Assembly (NCBI GenBank): GCA_000802095.1
Contig: JUEB01000009.1
Span: forward strand, 186,001-250,000
DNA length: 64,000 nucleotides
Reading direction: 5' to 3'
Source: Peptococcaceae bacterium BICA1-7
Lineage (GTDB): Bacteria; Bacillota; Desulfotomaculia; Desulfotomaculales; Desulfocucumaceae
Shown piece after piece: positions 17,481 to 26,018 of the stretch. Within the stretch, counting starts at the first letter, position 1; each line of letters opens with the position of its first letter. The position numbers and the translations under genes were made by a program. The notes under the pieces were generated by a model. That model was not told the origin of the DNA and did not search any database. It worked only from the letters and a program-made list of their open reading frames with translations.

Positions 17481-17545
17481 CTGAATTCTGAATTCTGAAT
17501 TCTGAATTCTGACTCCTGTATTCCGACCGGAAAGGAATACCTCTA
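17481..17545. repeat. CTGAATT heptamer array, dispersed repeat family A variant
   Basis: Four tandem CTGAATT words (17481-17508) run into CTGACTCCTG, TTCCGACCGG and GGAATACCTC. Another array with three words is at 17912-17938. The downstream boundary CCGAC plus AATACCT is shared with the CTCCTGT-type elements at 1689 and 56310. Confidence 0.75.
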
Positions 17546-17553
17546 AGGGTCTT

Positions 17554-17769
17554 TTACTCCACTACCTTGTACCCGGCCTGGTCAATTGCCGCTATAATTT
17601 TACCATGATCTACCGCCCCGGGGTCGTAGGTCACCCTGACAGAGCCTGCAGCCAGGTCCACCTCGGCCCCGGTGACACCGGCGGTATTTTTCAGCGCCTT
17701 CTCCACAGCCATTTTACAGTGGTTGCAGGACATTCCCTGAACCTTCAATTTCTCTTCTGCCACTGCCAT
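17554..17769 (-). CDS. Heavy-metal-associated (HMA) domain protein, CopZ-like
   Basis: A 71-residue single HMA domain with the metal-binding GMSCNHC loop (MxCxxC, residues 13-18) and beta-alpha-beta-beta-alpha-beta spacing ending in AIDQAGYKVVE. It would carry Cu(I) or a similar soft metal in the cytosol. An AAGGAGA site lies seven bases before the ATG. No metal P-type ATPase or CsoR regulator is adjacent, so its partner is elsewhere. Confidence 0.9.
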   Translation of the reverse strand: MAVAEEKLKVQGMSCNHCKMAVEKALKNTAGVTGAEVDLAAGSVRVTYDPGAVDHGKIIAAIDQAGYKVVE

Positions 17770-17911
17770 GATCAGTTCTCCTTTTAATAATAATTTCCCC
17801 CAAAATTTTTATAATAACCTAATCAGCTCCCCCAATTAGGGGCATGAATATTAAAAGATAGTTGCTCATACCGCAAGCGGCGCCATCGGGAATAAAAATA
17901 TAAGGAATGCC

Positions 17912-17959
17912 CTGAATTCTGAATTCTGAATTCCGACCGCACAGGAATTTCAGTATAAG
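17912..17959. repeat. CTGAATT array with TTTCAGTATAAG boundary
   Basis: Three CTGAATT words (17912-17932) are followed by CCGACC and then TTTCAGTATAAG (17948-17959). The same boundary words recur at 7306-7332 (TTCCGACAG, then TTTCAGTATAAG) and at 21643-21669. Confidence 0.65.
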
Positions 17960-18002
17960 TATTTAGGGTAGTATACATCATATTTTTAAACGGAGGAATA
18001 AC

Positions 18003-18179
18003 ATGTCAGGAAAAAGCAGCAAAATAAATGGTAAAAAGGAACTTCTGACTGAAAAGATGATCAGCAGGGAAGCGGTGGAACACGACTTCGCAGCAGGTGA
18101 AAACTTCGTGGAGGAGCCCACCGGATCGGCCACCATGGTTAACCTTGACGGCAGGAGTGATTTCGACTACCACACCTGA
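18003..18179 (+). CDS. Unrecognised 58-residue hydrophilic protein
   Basis: A short frame from ATG 18003 to TGA 18177-18179 with GGAGG (17992-17996) six bases upstream. The protein is Lys/Ser/Glu-rich (MSGKSSKINGKKELLTEKM at the start, SDFDYHT at the end) with no Cys and no membrane segment. The region upstream has candidate promoter-like AT-rich sequence. It ends directly against the convergent stop of the gene at 18180, with no intergenic base. I do not recognise it; small spore or stress proteins look like this, but that is a guess. Confidence 0.55.
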   Translation: MSGKSSKINGKKELLTEKMISREAVEHDFAAGENFVEEPTGSATMVNLDGRSDFDYHT

Positions 18180-18905
18180 TTAGAGCACCGCACAGGGTCC
18201 TGTCGAGCACTTGCCGCAAACATCACAAAGATCCAGATCGGGATAAAGGCGGTCATTCTCCAGCAATATTCTATAGCAGGCCTTTCTATCAATGCCGCCT
18301 TCCCCCAGGGCCCCCGCCGGACAGTGTTTTGCACAGTATGTGCAGCCCTCGGGACAGCTGTAGAAAGGGGTGTCTTCAACATACTTGCTCTCCAGCTGAA
18401 AGTCGGTAACAAGGGACCCCAGCCTGCCGGCACAGCCTCTTTCGGTGATCAGCAGATGATTCTTACCGAATCTGCCCAGGCCACAGGCAAAGGCCAGGTG
18501 CTTGTGCGACCAGAACGACATCAGTAAATCCTCGTCAAAATTATGGGTAGGCTTTTCCCAGGCACACCTGAATCCTTCTACAGCCAGCCTGTCCCTCATA
18601 GCTTCGGCTATTTTCTGCAGCAGGCTGTTGGTAGCTATATAAACCTCGGCCCACAGCCTGGCTGCACTGCGTCCCTGCCTGTTTTCCCTGACAATGTCCT
18701 CCTTAAAGGGCAAAAAATAGGCCACCACCGACCGGCAGCCTGGCAGTATATCCTCAGGCAGCAGGTGATTGGGGTGAACTATATCCTTAAGCCGCTTTAT
18801 GCAGCTGTTGTCCGTGTCCGCAGTCCCCAGCAGAGGTTCCCGGTAAAAGGGCAACCCCCATTCCTCCATTGTATTTATTAAAACTCTGTAAAGCTCTTTT
18901 TGCAT
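18180..18905 (-). CDS. QueG-like iron-sulfur protein (short epoxyqueuosine reductase relative)
   Basis: A 241-residue cytosolic protein with C-terminal ferredoxin-type cysteines (CPEGCTYCAKHCPAGAL near residues 184-200, then CDVCGKCSTGPC) and the upstream ITERGCAGRLGSLVTDFQL segment that resembles QueG and related reductases. It is well short of the roughly 340-380 residues of true QueG, so a cobalamin-dependent epoxyqueuosine reductase role is doubtful despite the que operon one kilobase away. It is two bases from the GGCT-like gene upstream and cotranscribed. Confidence 0.75.
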   Translation of the reverse strand: MQKELYRVLINTMEEWGLPFYREPLLGTADTDNSCIKRLKDIVHPNHLLPEDILPGCRSVVAYFLPFKEDIVRENRQGRSAARLWAEVYIATNSLLQKIAEAMRDRLAVEGFRCAWEKPTHNFDEDLLMSFWSHKHLAFACGLGRFGKNHLLITERGCAGRLGSLVTDFQLESKYVEDTPFYSCPEGCTYCAKHCPAGALGEGGIDRKACYRILLENDRLYPDLDLCDVCGKCSTGPCAVL

Positions 18906-18907
18906 GG

Positions 18908-19681
18908 TTAACCTTTCTCCATTCTCCTTTTAACAGGCAGGGATTTGATATACCTGCTGTGCTTCTGGGGCAGGCCGAAAAACTCTGAACCGGTCAGCAT
19001 CTTTTCCAGGTACTTTCCCGAGGGTAAATTCTTGTCCCCCGGAAGTGACTGGTAGCAGTCTGCGCAGAAAACACCATAAGTGGTGCACACAGGCACCTTC
19101 ACCCTCCGGTTGAGCCTGGGCACATCCTCGTAGCCGTCCAGATTGTTCCAGTCCTCCGCGCCTATGCAGTAAAGCGCCCCCCACACCTGCCCGCTGTCCC
19201 CGGAATACCTTATACTGGGCACTGTGCCCTCCCATTCCTCCAGGTATAGATTAAAAGAAAGCTCAAACCCCTTAATACTGCCCTTACAGAGGAAATGACT
19301 GCCGGGACAGCGGATTTTGTACATTTCTTCGGGGTTTAAGTCGGATCCGTAGGCAAAGTAAAGCTTTCCTGCCGCCGACAGCTCCCAAAGATGGTCGGCC
19401 ACCGCTCTCTCAATGGCCTCTTTTTTTCCTGGAACGGTCAGGTACCTGTGTTTATTGCCACTGTTAGACTTATCTCCCGGGAAATAAGTTAAATTCTCTT
19501 CATCAACCAGTATGCTGATTAAATGGTCTGTCTGGCTGTCCGGGAGACCTGATCTTCTTGTTATAACCTCCCTGGTCAGCGCGTTGTCGGCATCCCTTAC
19601 AATACCGAGAATGATTTTTTTGATATCAGGCAAATCCAACCCATTCAAGGAGTTCACTCCCCTTATATGTTCTACATCCAT
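18908..19681 (-). CDS. Gamma-glutamylcyclotransferase-like protein with N-terminal helical domain
   Basis: Residues from about 105 onward form a GGCT/AIG2-type fold: YFAYGSDLNPEEM is the glycine-rich substrate loop and GYEDVPRLNRR contains the likely catalytic Glu. The first 95 residues (DIKKIILGIVRDADNALTREVITRRSGLPDSQTDHLISILVDEE) look like a winged-helix module, an unusual addition for this family. It could cleave gamma-glutamyl or related cyclic amide substrates. It overlaps the Crp/Fnr gene upstream by ten bases, so the two are coupled. Confidence 0.7.
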   Translation of the reverse strand: MDVEHIRGVNSLNGLDLPDIKKIILGIVRDADNALTREVITRRSGLPDSQTDHLISILVDEENLTYFPGDKSNSGNKHRYLTVPGKKEAIERAVADHLWELSAAGKLYFAYGSDLNPEEMYKIRCPGSHFLCKGSIKGFELSFNLYLEEWEGTVPSIRYSGDSGQVWGALYCIGAEDWNNLDGYEDVPRLNRRVKVPVCTTYGVFCADCYQSLPGDKNLPSGKYLEKMLTGSEFFGLPQKHSRYIKSLPVKRRMEKG

Positions 19682-20265
19682 GATTTAAGCCTTTTCATAT
19701 CTGTTATAATTATCTGCCTATTTTCTACCATAAGCGCCTTCTGCCTGCGCATGTCGCTCAGTATTCTATTTGCTGTTTCCCTGGAGGTGCCAATCATATT
19801 GGCCAAATCCTGATTGGTCAGCGACATGTCTATCACTATCCCTTTTTCACAGGAAGCCCCCTGCTCGGCAGCCAGGAAGATAAGAGTGCTGGCCATTCTC
19901 CTGGAAGTATCCATCAGGGCCAGATCGTTTATTTGTTTCTGCGCCATGCGCAGTCTCCTGGACATTATTTTTAAAATTCCCAGGGCTATTCCGGGACTAT
20001 TAAGGGTTATCCTTTCCATATCGGCGTTTCTGATCATTCCCACCTTGGAGTCCTCTACCACTTCAGCGGTGGCCGGGTAATCTCCCCCGTCGAAAAGAAC
20101 CACTTCGGCAAACATCTCACCCGGGTGGATAAAATGAAGTATTTGCTCCCGCCCGTCCTCGGTCTGCTTGGATATCTTAATCCTGCCCTCCCTGAGGAAA
20201 AAAACGGCCTCCCCCGGCTCACCCTCCACAAAAATAATTCTTCCCTTACGGTAATCCCTTTCCAT
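19672..20265 (-). CDS. Crp/Fnr-family transcription regulator
   Basis: N-terminal cNMP-binding-type beta-roll (GRIIFVEGEPGEAVFFLREGRIKI) and a C-terminal winged helix with LTNQDLANMIGTSRETANRILSDM as the recognition helix. No Fnr-type cysteine set is present. Oddly, the frame stays open upstream of this ATG and encodes family-like sequence (YLKNIFLFSYLNGEQLAEVDSLI), but no ATG, GTG or TTG lies between there and the stop at about 20355; only a CTG at 20352 is available. So either a rare start is used or the gene is disturbed at its 5' end. It probably controls the overlapping GGCT and Fe-S genes. Confidence 0.85.
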   Translation of the reverse strand: MERDYRKGRIIFVEGEPGEAVFFLREGRIKISKQTEDGREQILHFIHPGEMFAEVVLFDGGDYPATAEVVEDSKVGMIRNADMERITLNSPGIALGILKIMSRRLRMAQKQINDLALMDTSRRMASTLIFLAAEQGASCEKGIVIDMSLTNQDLANMIGTSRETANRILSDMRRQKALMVENRQIIITDMKRLKSWM

Positions 20266-20378
20266 GATCAGGCTGTCAACCTCGGCCAGCTGCTCTCCGT
20301 TAAGGTATGAAAAAAGGAATATGTTTTTTAAATACTCTATATAGCCCGCCAGTTACCAACACCCGCCCTTTCCAATCC

Positions 20379-20984
20379 CTAGGCCTGCCTTATACCGTCA
20401 TGCTTCCTTACACGGAAAGCCACGCCGATGTTTTCGGCAATCTCCCGGCACTTGACAATATCAATCCCCGGCCAGTCCACCACCGATAGGGTTATGTCCG
20501 GTATCACCCCGACACAGCTTGCAGCAAACTGAATAACCGCATCATGAGTTCCCGGGCCAAAGGACGGCCGGCATATCTCCCTGTATTTATGATCATTTTC
20601 CGCATTAAGACTTATATTTATCCTGTCCACCAGACCCCGAAGCCTCTCCACGCTTCCCCTGCCGTGCAGCAGGTCGGCGTGCCCGTTGGTATTCACCCTT
20701 ACAACACTGCCAAAACTGTCTTTTATATAGCTGGATATGTCTTTAACCAGGTCTAGCCTGACCAGAGGCTCCCCGTATCCACAGAAAACCACTTCACTGC
20801 AGCCGGCAGGGTCCCCCAGGGCTTCTTTTATTTCCTGCAGCCCGGGCTCCCTGGCCAACCAGAGGTTGTAGCCCACACCAACGTCGGTTTTTCTGATACA
20901 AAAGGCGCAGTTGTTTGTGCAGCGGTTGGTAACATTGAGGTACCGCCTGTCTTCTATGTTGTACGCCAGAATAAAATCTTTCAA
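20379..20984 (-). CDS. Radical SAM protein, TatD-linked type
   Basis: Carries CTNNCAFCIR (CxxxCxxC) right after RRYLNVTNRC, plus YNLWL, VVFCGYGEPL and RVNTNGHADL, the pattern of the TatD-associated radical SAM proteins (TIGR04038-like). Substrate unknown. I chose the TTG at 20984, six bases after GGGGAG (20991-20996), giving about 201 residues, the family's usual size; an ATG at 21074 lacks a ribosome site. It lies upstream of the Crp/Fnr-like gene in the same orientation. Confidence 0.85.
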   Translation of the reverse strand: MKDFILAYNIEDRRYLNVTNRCTNNCAFCIRKTDVGVGYNLWLAREPGLQEIKEALGDPAGCSEVVFCGYGEPLVRLDLVKDISSYIKDSFGSVVRVNTNGHADLLHGRGSVERLRGLVDRINISLNAENDHKYREICRPSFGPGTHDAVIQFAASCVGVIPDITLSVVDWPGIDIVKCREIAENIGVAFRVRKHDGIRQA

Positions 20985-21127
20985 ATTTCTCTCCCCAAAT
21001 GCTGTATTAAAGGCCCATTTAATAATATCACAATCCTTGTGTCTCCTGACCAAAATATTAAGTATTTCAGTCATAATTGGGAATTGTCCACATAAAATAA
21101 TGGTATATAATCCCTGGAGGTGTTACT

Positions 21128-21520
21128 ATGGCTTTTAAACCCCCGGCCTCTGCCCGCCCATCGGTTAATTTTACGGCCCTGTTCAGAGGTATGATCGCAG
21201 CGCTGGCCCTCGCCCTTACAGGCTCTTTTTTTCTGGGAACCCTTTACCACTTCACCGGGATTAAAGAAACAACACTTCCCCTGGCATCTTCTATACTTCT
21301 TTTCCTCAGCGTTTTTACCGGTGGCCTTTTCTCATCCAGATTCTCAGGATCAAGAGGCCTTTTGCACGGTATCACTGTTGGATTAGTCATTTTTCTCATA
21401 ATATGGCTGCTTACAGGCCTCTTTCTCCCAGGCGGCCTGGGTCTAATCTCAATTATCCAGAAACTGCTTATCTGCGCAGCCGGAGGAACCCTGGGGGGGA
21501 TCGTCGGGGTAGGATTCTAG
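21128..21520 (+). CDS. TIGR04086-like four-helix membrane protein
   Basis: A 130-residue protein with four hydrophobic helices (about residues 20-42, 48-68, 80-100, 105-128) and glycine-rich C-terminus GGTLGGIVGVGF. This is the layout of the TIGR04086/YrzE-like membrane proteins widespread in spore formers; function unknown. TGGAGG precedes the ATG by eight bases. Single gene followed by repeat DNA. Confidence 0.75.
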   Translation: MAFKPPASARPSVNFTALFRGMIAALALALTGSFFLGTLYHFTGIKETTLPLASSILLFLSVFTGGLFSSRFSGSRGLLHGITVGLVIFLIIWLLTGLFLPGGLGLISIIQKLLICAAGGTLGGIVGVGF

Positions 21521-21548
21521 CTTGAGGGTAACACAGGAGTTGCTTACG

Positions 21549-21669
21549 GGTAATACCTCCTGTCTGGAGACGGTAGACAGGAGTTTTTCATGCCCGATTT
21601 TGAGGTTTGTATAGGGTATCGCCTCTTGGCAGTCTACCGTATCCCGGCCTGCAAGATTATCAGTATAAG
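21549..21669. repeat. Dispersed repeat family A, copy 2
   Basis: Begins with GGGTAATACCTCC; CTCCTGTCT (21557-21565) and AGACAGGAG (21575-21583) form a perfect 9-bp hairpin. It then reads TTTTTCATGC, later CAGTCTACCGTATCCCGGCC, and ends in ATCAGTATAAG. Beyond it GGGACAGG TTTTTGA CCTGTCCC (21680-21702) is a separate REP-like palindrome. The 350-bp gap to pssA holds no gene that I can see. Confidence 0.65.
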
Positions 21670-21870
21670 CAAAATTACGGGACAGGTTTTTGACCTGTCC
21701 CCACTTGTTATTTCCAAACCTTTAGCAATAAGTTCCTTAAAAACGAAGGTATCTTAACGAAGTATACCCGCAAGACACATCAACCCCTTATCATTTGCTA
21801 CATATATAATATTCAGGGTAATAAGGAATTGTGACAGGAATATAAAAGAATTTTTAACCCCCGGCAAAGT

Positions 21871-22374
21871 TTATAATTTTGGTATTTTAATACTGCTGAT
21901 CATCAAAAGAGCCAGTGCCAAAACCAGCAACCCCGGGACAAAGGCCGGAGACTGCCCGGCGGCCAGCACTATTATGGCCACAAATGCTCCGGCAATGGTT
22001 ATGGGTATACCCATAAAATGACCGGTAACATTCATCACATTAAACCTGGCCAGCCTTAAGGCCCCGCACAGAACAAACAGAATCATCAGCACTATGCCCG
22101 GAATGCCCAGGTCGTTAAGCTTCCAGAGATAGGCCGTAAGGGCAGGGGCCACCCCGAAAGAAACGAGGTCCGCCAGAGAATCCAGCTCTTTTCCGAATTC
22201 CGAATTGGTGCCCAGCTTTCTGGCCAGCTGCCCGTCAAACCTGTCCAGTATGGCGGCCAAAAGAATCATTACGGCGCCTGTTACATATTTTCCCTGAATG
22301 GCATAAATTACCGCCAGCATCCCTACCACAAGGTTTGCCCCGGTTATAACATTCGGCAATACTTCAATTCTCAT
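21871..22374 (-). CDS. pssA: CDP-diacylglycerol--serine O-phosphatidyltransferase
   Basis: Membrane enzyme making phosphatidylserine from CDP-diacylglycerol and serine. The CDP-alcohol phosphotransferase motif DGxxAR(x8)GxxxDxxxD is visible as DRFDGQLARKLGTNSEFGKELDSLAD. Length 167 with about five membrane helices fits the PssA subclass II of Gram-positives. It overlaps psd by 11 bases, giving a phosphatidylethanolamine synthesis pair. Confidence 0.93.
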   Translation of the reverse strand: MRIEVLPNVITGANLVVGMLAVIYAIQGKYVTGAVMILLAAILDRFDGQLARKLGTNSEFGKELDSLADLVSFGVAPALTAYLWKLNDLGIPGIVLMILFVLCGALRLARFNVMNVTGHFMGIPITIAGAFVAIIVLAAGQSPAFVPGLLVLALALLMISSIKIPKL

Positions 22375-23011
22375 GAGGGATCCTCCCGATTATTGTCTCG
22401 CCGCCCTTTACCCGGTCTCCAGGCTTGACACAGATTTTAACTCCGTCAGGCACATATATCTCTGTACAACTCCCAAACTTGATCATTCCGAAGGACTGTC
22501 CCCTGTCCAGCCAGTCCCCAGACCTGGCATAACAGACAATCCTTCTGGCGATAAAGCCGGTCACCTGGCAAACAAGGAATTTAAGACCGGAAGAGTCTAT
22601 CCCGATATAGTTTCTTTCATTTATCTCCGAAGCATGACTTTTAAAGGCTGGTAAAAACTTGCCTGGAATATAGCTTACATATTCCACCCTTCCCGCCACC
22701 GGAGTCCTGTTTACATGCACGTTTAAAACCGATAAAAAAATGCTTACCCGGGTGGAAGGACCATTCAGGTACCTTTCCTCCTGCACATCACTGACAGTCA
22801 TCACAACCCCGTCCGCCGGTGATAGCACGGCCTTTCCATCAGACGGAATTCGCCTTCTGGGGTTGCGAAAAAAATATGCGGTAAATAAAAAGAGCGAGCC
22901 GGTAAAATAGCTGGCTGGTTTAAAAAACCAGTACGAAACCCCCGTAACCGCTGCCAGTACGAAAAGATACATCCAGCCGGGACTTGCAATAGGGAAAGAC
23001 TCTCTTGTCAT
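22364..23011 (-). CDS. psd: Phosphatidylserine decarboxylase (short type)
   Basis: Converts phosphatidylserine to phosphatidylethanolamine using a self-generated pyruvoyl group. The predicted autocleavage site is Gly180-Ser181 in IKFGSCTEIYVP; the alpha chain would be about 35 residues. Two hydrophobic N-terminal segments anchor it to the membrane, and LSPADGVVMTV and NVHVNRTPVAG are family blocks. The 215-residue length matches the short archaeal/Gram-positive group. Upstream of and coupled to pssA. Confidence 0.92.
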   Translation of the reverse strand: MTRESFPIASPGWMYLFVLAAVTGVSYWFFKPASYFTGSLFLFTAYFFRNPRRRIPSDGKAVLSPADGVVMTVSDVQEERYLNGPSTRVSIFLSVLNVHVNRTPVAGRVEYVSYIPGKFLPAFKSHASEINERNYIGIDSSGLKFLVCQVTGFIARRIVCYARSGDWLDRGQSFGMIKFGSCTEIYVPDGVKICVKPGDRVKGGETIIGRIPHEN

Positions 23012-23114
23012 ACAGTGCCCCCTTTGTAGATTAACAAACTATATTTTAACATCTTTTTAGCTTATTTAGAAGATTGAATTATTAATTATATATTGCCATG
23101 TAGATGATACATTA

Positions 23115-26018
23115 TTATTGATTAAGATTCCCGGCAACTCCAGCAAGCCATTCCGAAATTTTATTCCTGACCGCAGAAAGATCACCCCGGAAGTGACTCT
23201 TTAAGGGCAGAGAGCCTAAAAACTTCCTCCCGTAGCCCTTCTCGGCCAACCTCCTGTCCAGCACCACCACCACCCCCCGGTCCCGCTCAGTCCTTATAAG
23301 CCTTCCAAATCCCTGCTTAAATCTTATTACCGCCATAGGCAGATAGTAGTCGCCAAAGGAACTCCTTCCCAACGCATTCAGGTCTTCAATCCTGGCCTCT
23401 ATTACCGGGGCCGAGGGAGAAGGAAAGGGCAGCTTCACCATGATCACACTGGAAAGACTTTCACCGGGAATATCGATTCCCTCCCAGAAGCTGGCAGTTC
23501 CCATTAAAACAGATTTTTTAAGCCTTATAAAATCCTCCACCAGACGGGACCTGTTGCCGTCAATATTATGGCCGAGAACACTAATGCCCTTTTCTTCCAG
23601 AGAAGACTTTAAATATCCGTATACCTCCCTCAGCACTCTGTGGGAGGTGAATAGAACCAGTGTCCGTCCACCCAGTTCCATAACCAGCTCTTCCAGGGCC
23701 GCTCCGGTTTCCAAAAGATATTTGCGGCCGGCCTCGGGTCCCTGCAGGGGCAGGCTGTTGACAAGACACAAGAGGGCCTGTTTTTCATACTCAAAAGGAG
23801 ACTCGATGGTACTTTTAGCCACCTTTATGGCAGCCACCCGGTCTATGCCCACCCGTTCAGCGAAAAAATCAAAGCTGCCGTTGGTGGTAAGTGTTGCCGA
23901 GGTCATCACCACCGGTCCGGCGCAGGAAAAAAGCCTGTCGTAAAGAAGCTCACCCACCCTTACCGGGGAGGCGTTCAAAGAAACGTGGCGCCATTCTCCC
24001 TGGCCCGACACCGATATCCAGTAAACAAAGGACTGGTCACTGTATCCGTATACAAATTCCAGGCAGTCCAGCATCTCCTCCCCCAGGCTGACCGCCTGTA
24101 CATAATCCTTTGCTTTCTCGGACCATGATTCATCTTCCGCGGCCCACCCGCTCAAAAGTTCGGTAATCTTTCTCAGGCCTTCCAGCACAGTCCTTGTCCT
24201 GAATATAAGGTTACTCAGCTCTCCCCAGGGCAGACCGGAGCCGTCTCCACTGATATCTTCACTTCTTATCCTGTAGCTGTGGTGATCACCCTCGGCTGAG
24301 CCTTTTCCCCTCAGCACAAAACTCCCGGCGGCAGCGAAAAACTGATCCGCTGTGCTGCGCAGCCTGCCTGTTTCTTCCCGGACCCCAACCAGGCAGTTCA
24401 TCCAAATATCCTGGTCTGACGGGGGAGCGGTCTCCCAGCTCTTTGACACCAGCCGTCCCGACCTGTTAAGCCAGCGCCGCATGTCCCCCCGGGACACATG
24501 TTTGCCCAGCTGTTCGGTGGCCGCGTCTTCCAAGTGGTGCGCCTCGTCTATCACCAGTGGCCCAAAGGCGGGCAGAACCATGTTGCCTGTCTTTATATCG
24601 GAGAAAAGGAGGGCGTGATTGGTAACTATTACACCGGAGGACTCCGCCTCTCTTTTGGCCCTGGCCACAAAGCACCGGCCAGGATAGTACCGGCAGCCGG
24701 ACCCCATGCAGCTATAGCTGTCGGCGCATATATTAATCCACATCTCCTCTTCCTGAAAGCCTAAATTCACCTCTATTTTATCCCCGCTTGAGGTCTCATT
24801 AGCCCACACCAATATCCTTGCCAAGAAAAGCGCTTCCGGCCCCGTCCACCTTCCCTCGGACAATGAGGCAGCCCATTTTCTCATACAGAGATAATTTGAT
24901 CGGCCCTTGGCCAGGGCTGTTTTTACATCTATTCCAAGACACTCCTTAACCATGGGTATATCCCTGTACCACAGCTGGTCCTGAAGATTTATTGTTTTTG
25001 TGGCTATGACCACCCTGGGCCCTCCCCCGGCGGCCCAAAGCAGGGCCGGAACAAGATAGGCAAGTGACTTCCCGGTTCCAGTTCCGGCCTCAACCAGAAG
25101 GAACCTTTCTTCATTAAAAGTCCTGGCCACCTCGACGGACATCTGTATCTGGCCGTGCCTGGTCTCAAAAGAGGGCATACCGCCCGCCAGCATGCCTGCC
25201 CCGGATAAAATATTCCTTACCTCCTCCGGGTCCACATAGCCTTTGACTCCGCTCCTTCTATAGAATTCCCGGCCTTCCTCACCGCCAGGAGAAAAATGTT
25301 GTTCAAACACGTTAAGGCCCCGGCTCACACCGCTTAAACCAGAAATAACCTCACTCCACGGTGACCCTGCCCTTTCAAGAAAAGCTGGAAGATATGCCAG
25401 CACATTTCCGTCCAGCTGCCGGAGATATTCGGCCAGCTTATCATACAGGAAAATGACTGCCCTGGCATCGTCCATAGCCCGGTGGAAAGAGGCGGCAAAG
25501 CCCAGCCGGGCGCAGAGGTCAGGCAGACTGTGGCTGCTGGCGGTAGGCATCAGTGTTCTGGCCAGCTCAAGGGTATCATATCTGCTGTTGGGCAGAGGTT
25601 TTCCCAGTGCTCTTTCCAAAAAACCCATATCAAAACCAATACAGTGGCCCAGAATGTTTTCCCCTTCTACAAAAGAAAGCACGGACTCTTCCAGCTGTTC
25701 GAACCGGGGAGCCCCTGCCAGCATTTCCTCGTCTATACCGGTCAATTCTTTTATTTTTAAGGGCAACTTTTTTTCCGGCCTGACCAGAGAGTGCAGGCTG
25801 TCAACAACACGTCCGCCCTCCACCTTTATTAAACCTATTTCAATTATGTCATCCCAATCCGGACTAAGTCCGGTAGTTTCCAGATCAAGCGCAACATACC
25901 GCTCCAATAGAAATTCACTCCCGCTGCCTTTTGTCCACCGGAATATATTCTTTTCGGGCCGATGTATTTCCTCTATGGTATTACTGTCCCATATTTCCTG
26001 AATCATTGTTCTGTTCAT
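23115..26018 (-). CDS. dinG: DinG-family helicase with N-terminal DnaQ-like exonuclease domain
   Basis: About 967 residues. The N-terminal third is a DEDDh 3'-5' exonuclease (ALDLETTGLSPDWDDIIEIG, later GHCIGFDMGF and HRAMDDARA). The rest is an XPD/DinG-type SF2 helicase: Walker A VEAGTGTGKSLAYLVPA, a cysteine cluster likely to hold an Fe-S centre (CADSYSCMGSGCRYYPGRC plus CMRKW), DEAHH box, and late motifs (ASFWEGIDIPG, QGFGRLIR). Probably involved in DNA repair or R-loop/secondary structure processing. The start is uncertain: ATGs at 26039, 26018 and 26006 all lie inside the end of the next upstream gene. Confidence 0.9.
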   Translation of the reverse strand: MNRTMIQEIWDSNTIEEIHRPEKNIFRWTKGSGSEFLLERYVALDLETTGLSPDWDDIIEIGLIKVEGGRVVDSLHSLVRPEKKLPLKIKELTGIDEEMLAGAPRFEQLEESVLSFVEGENILGHCIGFDMGFLERALGKPLPNSRYDTLELARTLMPTASSHSLPDLCARLGFAASFHRAMDDARAVIFLYDKLAEYLRQLDGNVLAYLPAFLERAGSPWSEVISGLSGVSRGLNVFEQHFSPGGEEGREFYRRSGVKGYVDPEEVRNILSGAGMLAGGMPSFETRHGQIQMSVEVARTFNEERFLLVEAGTGTGKSLAYLVPALLWAAGGGPRVVIATKTINLQDQLWYRDIPMVKECLGIDVKTALAKGRSNYLCMRKWAASLSEGRWTGPEALFLARILVWANETSSGDKIEVNLGFQEEEMWINICADSYSCMGSGCRYYPGRCFVARAKREAESSGVIVTNHALLFSDIKTGNMVLPAFGPLVIDEAHHLEDAATEQLGKHVSRGDMRRWLNRSGRLVSKSWETAPPSDQDIWMNCLVGVREETGRLRSTADQFFAAAGSFVLRGKGSAEGDHHSYRIRSEDISGDGSGLPWGELSNLIFRTRTVLEGLRKITELLSGWAAEDESWSEKAKDYVQAVSLGEEMLDCLEFVYGYSDQSFVYWISVSGQGEWRHVSLNASPVRVGELLYDRLFSCAGPVVMTSATLTTNGSFDFFAERVGIDRVAAIKVAKSTIESPFEYEKQALLCLVNSLPLQGPEAGRKYLLETGAALEELVMELGGRTLVLFTSHRVLREVYGYLKSSLEEKGISVLGHNIDGNRSRLVEDFIRLKKSVLMGTASFWEGIDIPGESLSSVIMVKLPFPSPSAPVIEARIEDLNALGRSSFGDYYLPMAVIRFKQGFGRLIRTERDRGVVVVLDRRLAEKGYGRKFLGSLPLKSHFRGDLSAVRNKISEWLAGVAGNLNQ

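Noticed and set aside
17481-17938. Tandem CTGAATT and CACAGAG words as a CRISPR array
   Set aside because: Words are 7 bp in head-to-tail or inverted form without regularly sized unique spacers, and no cas gene is present.
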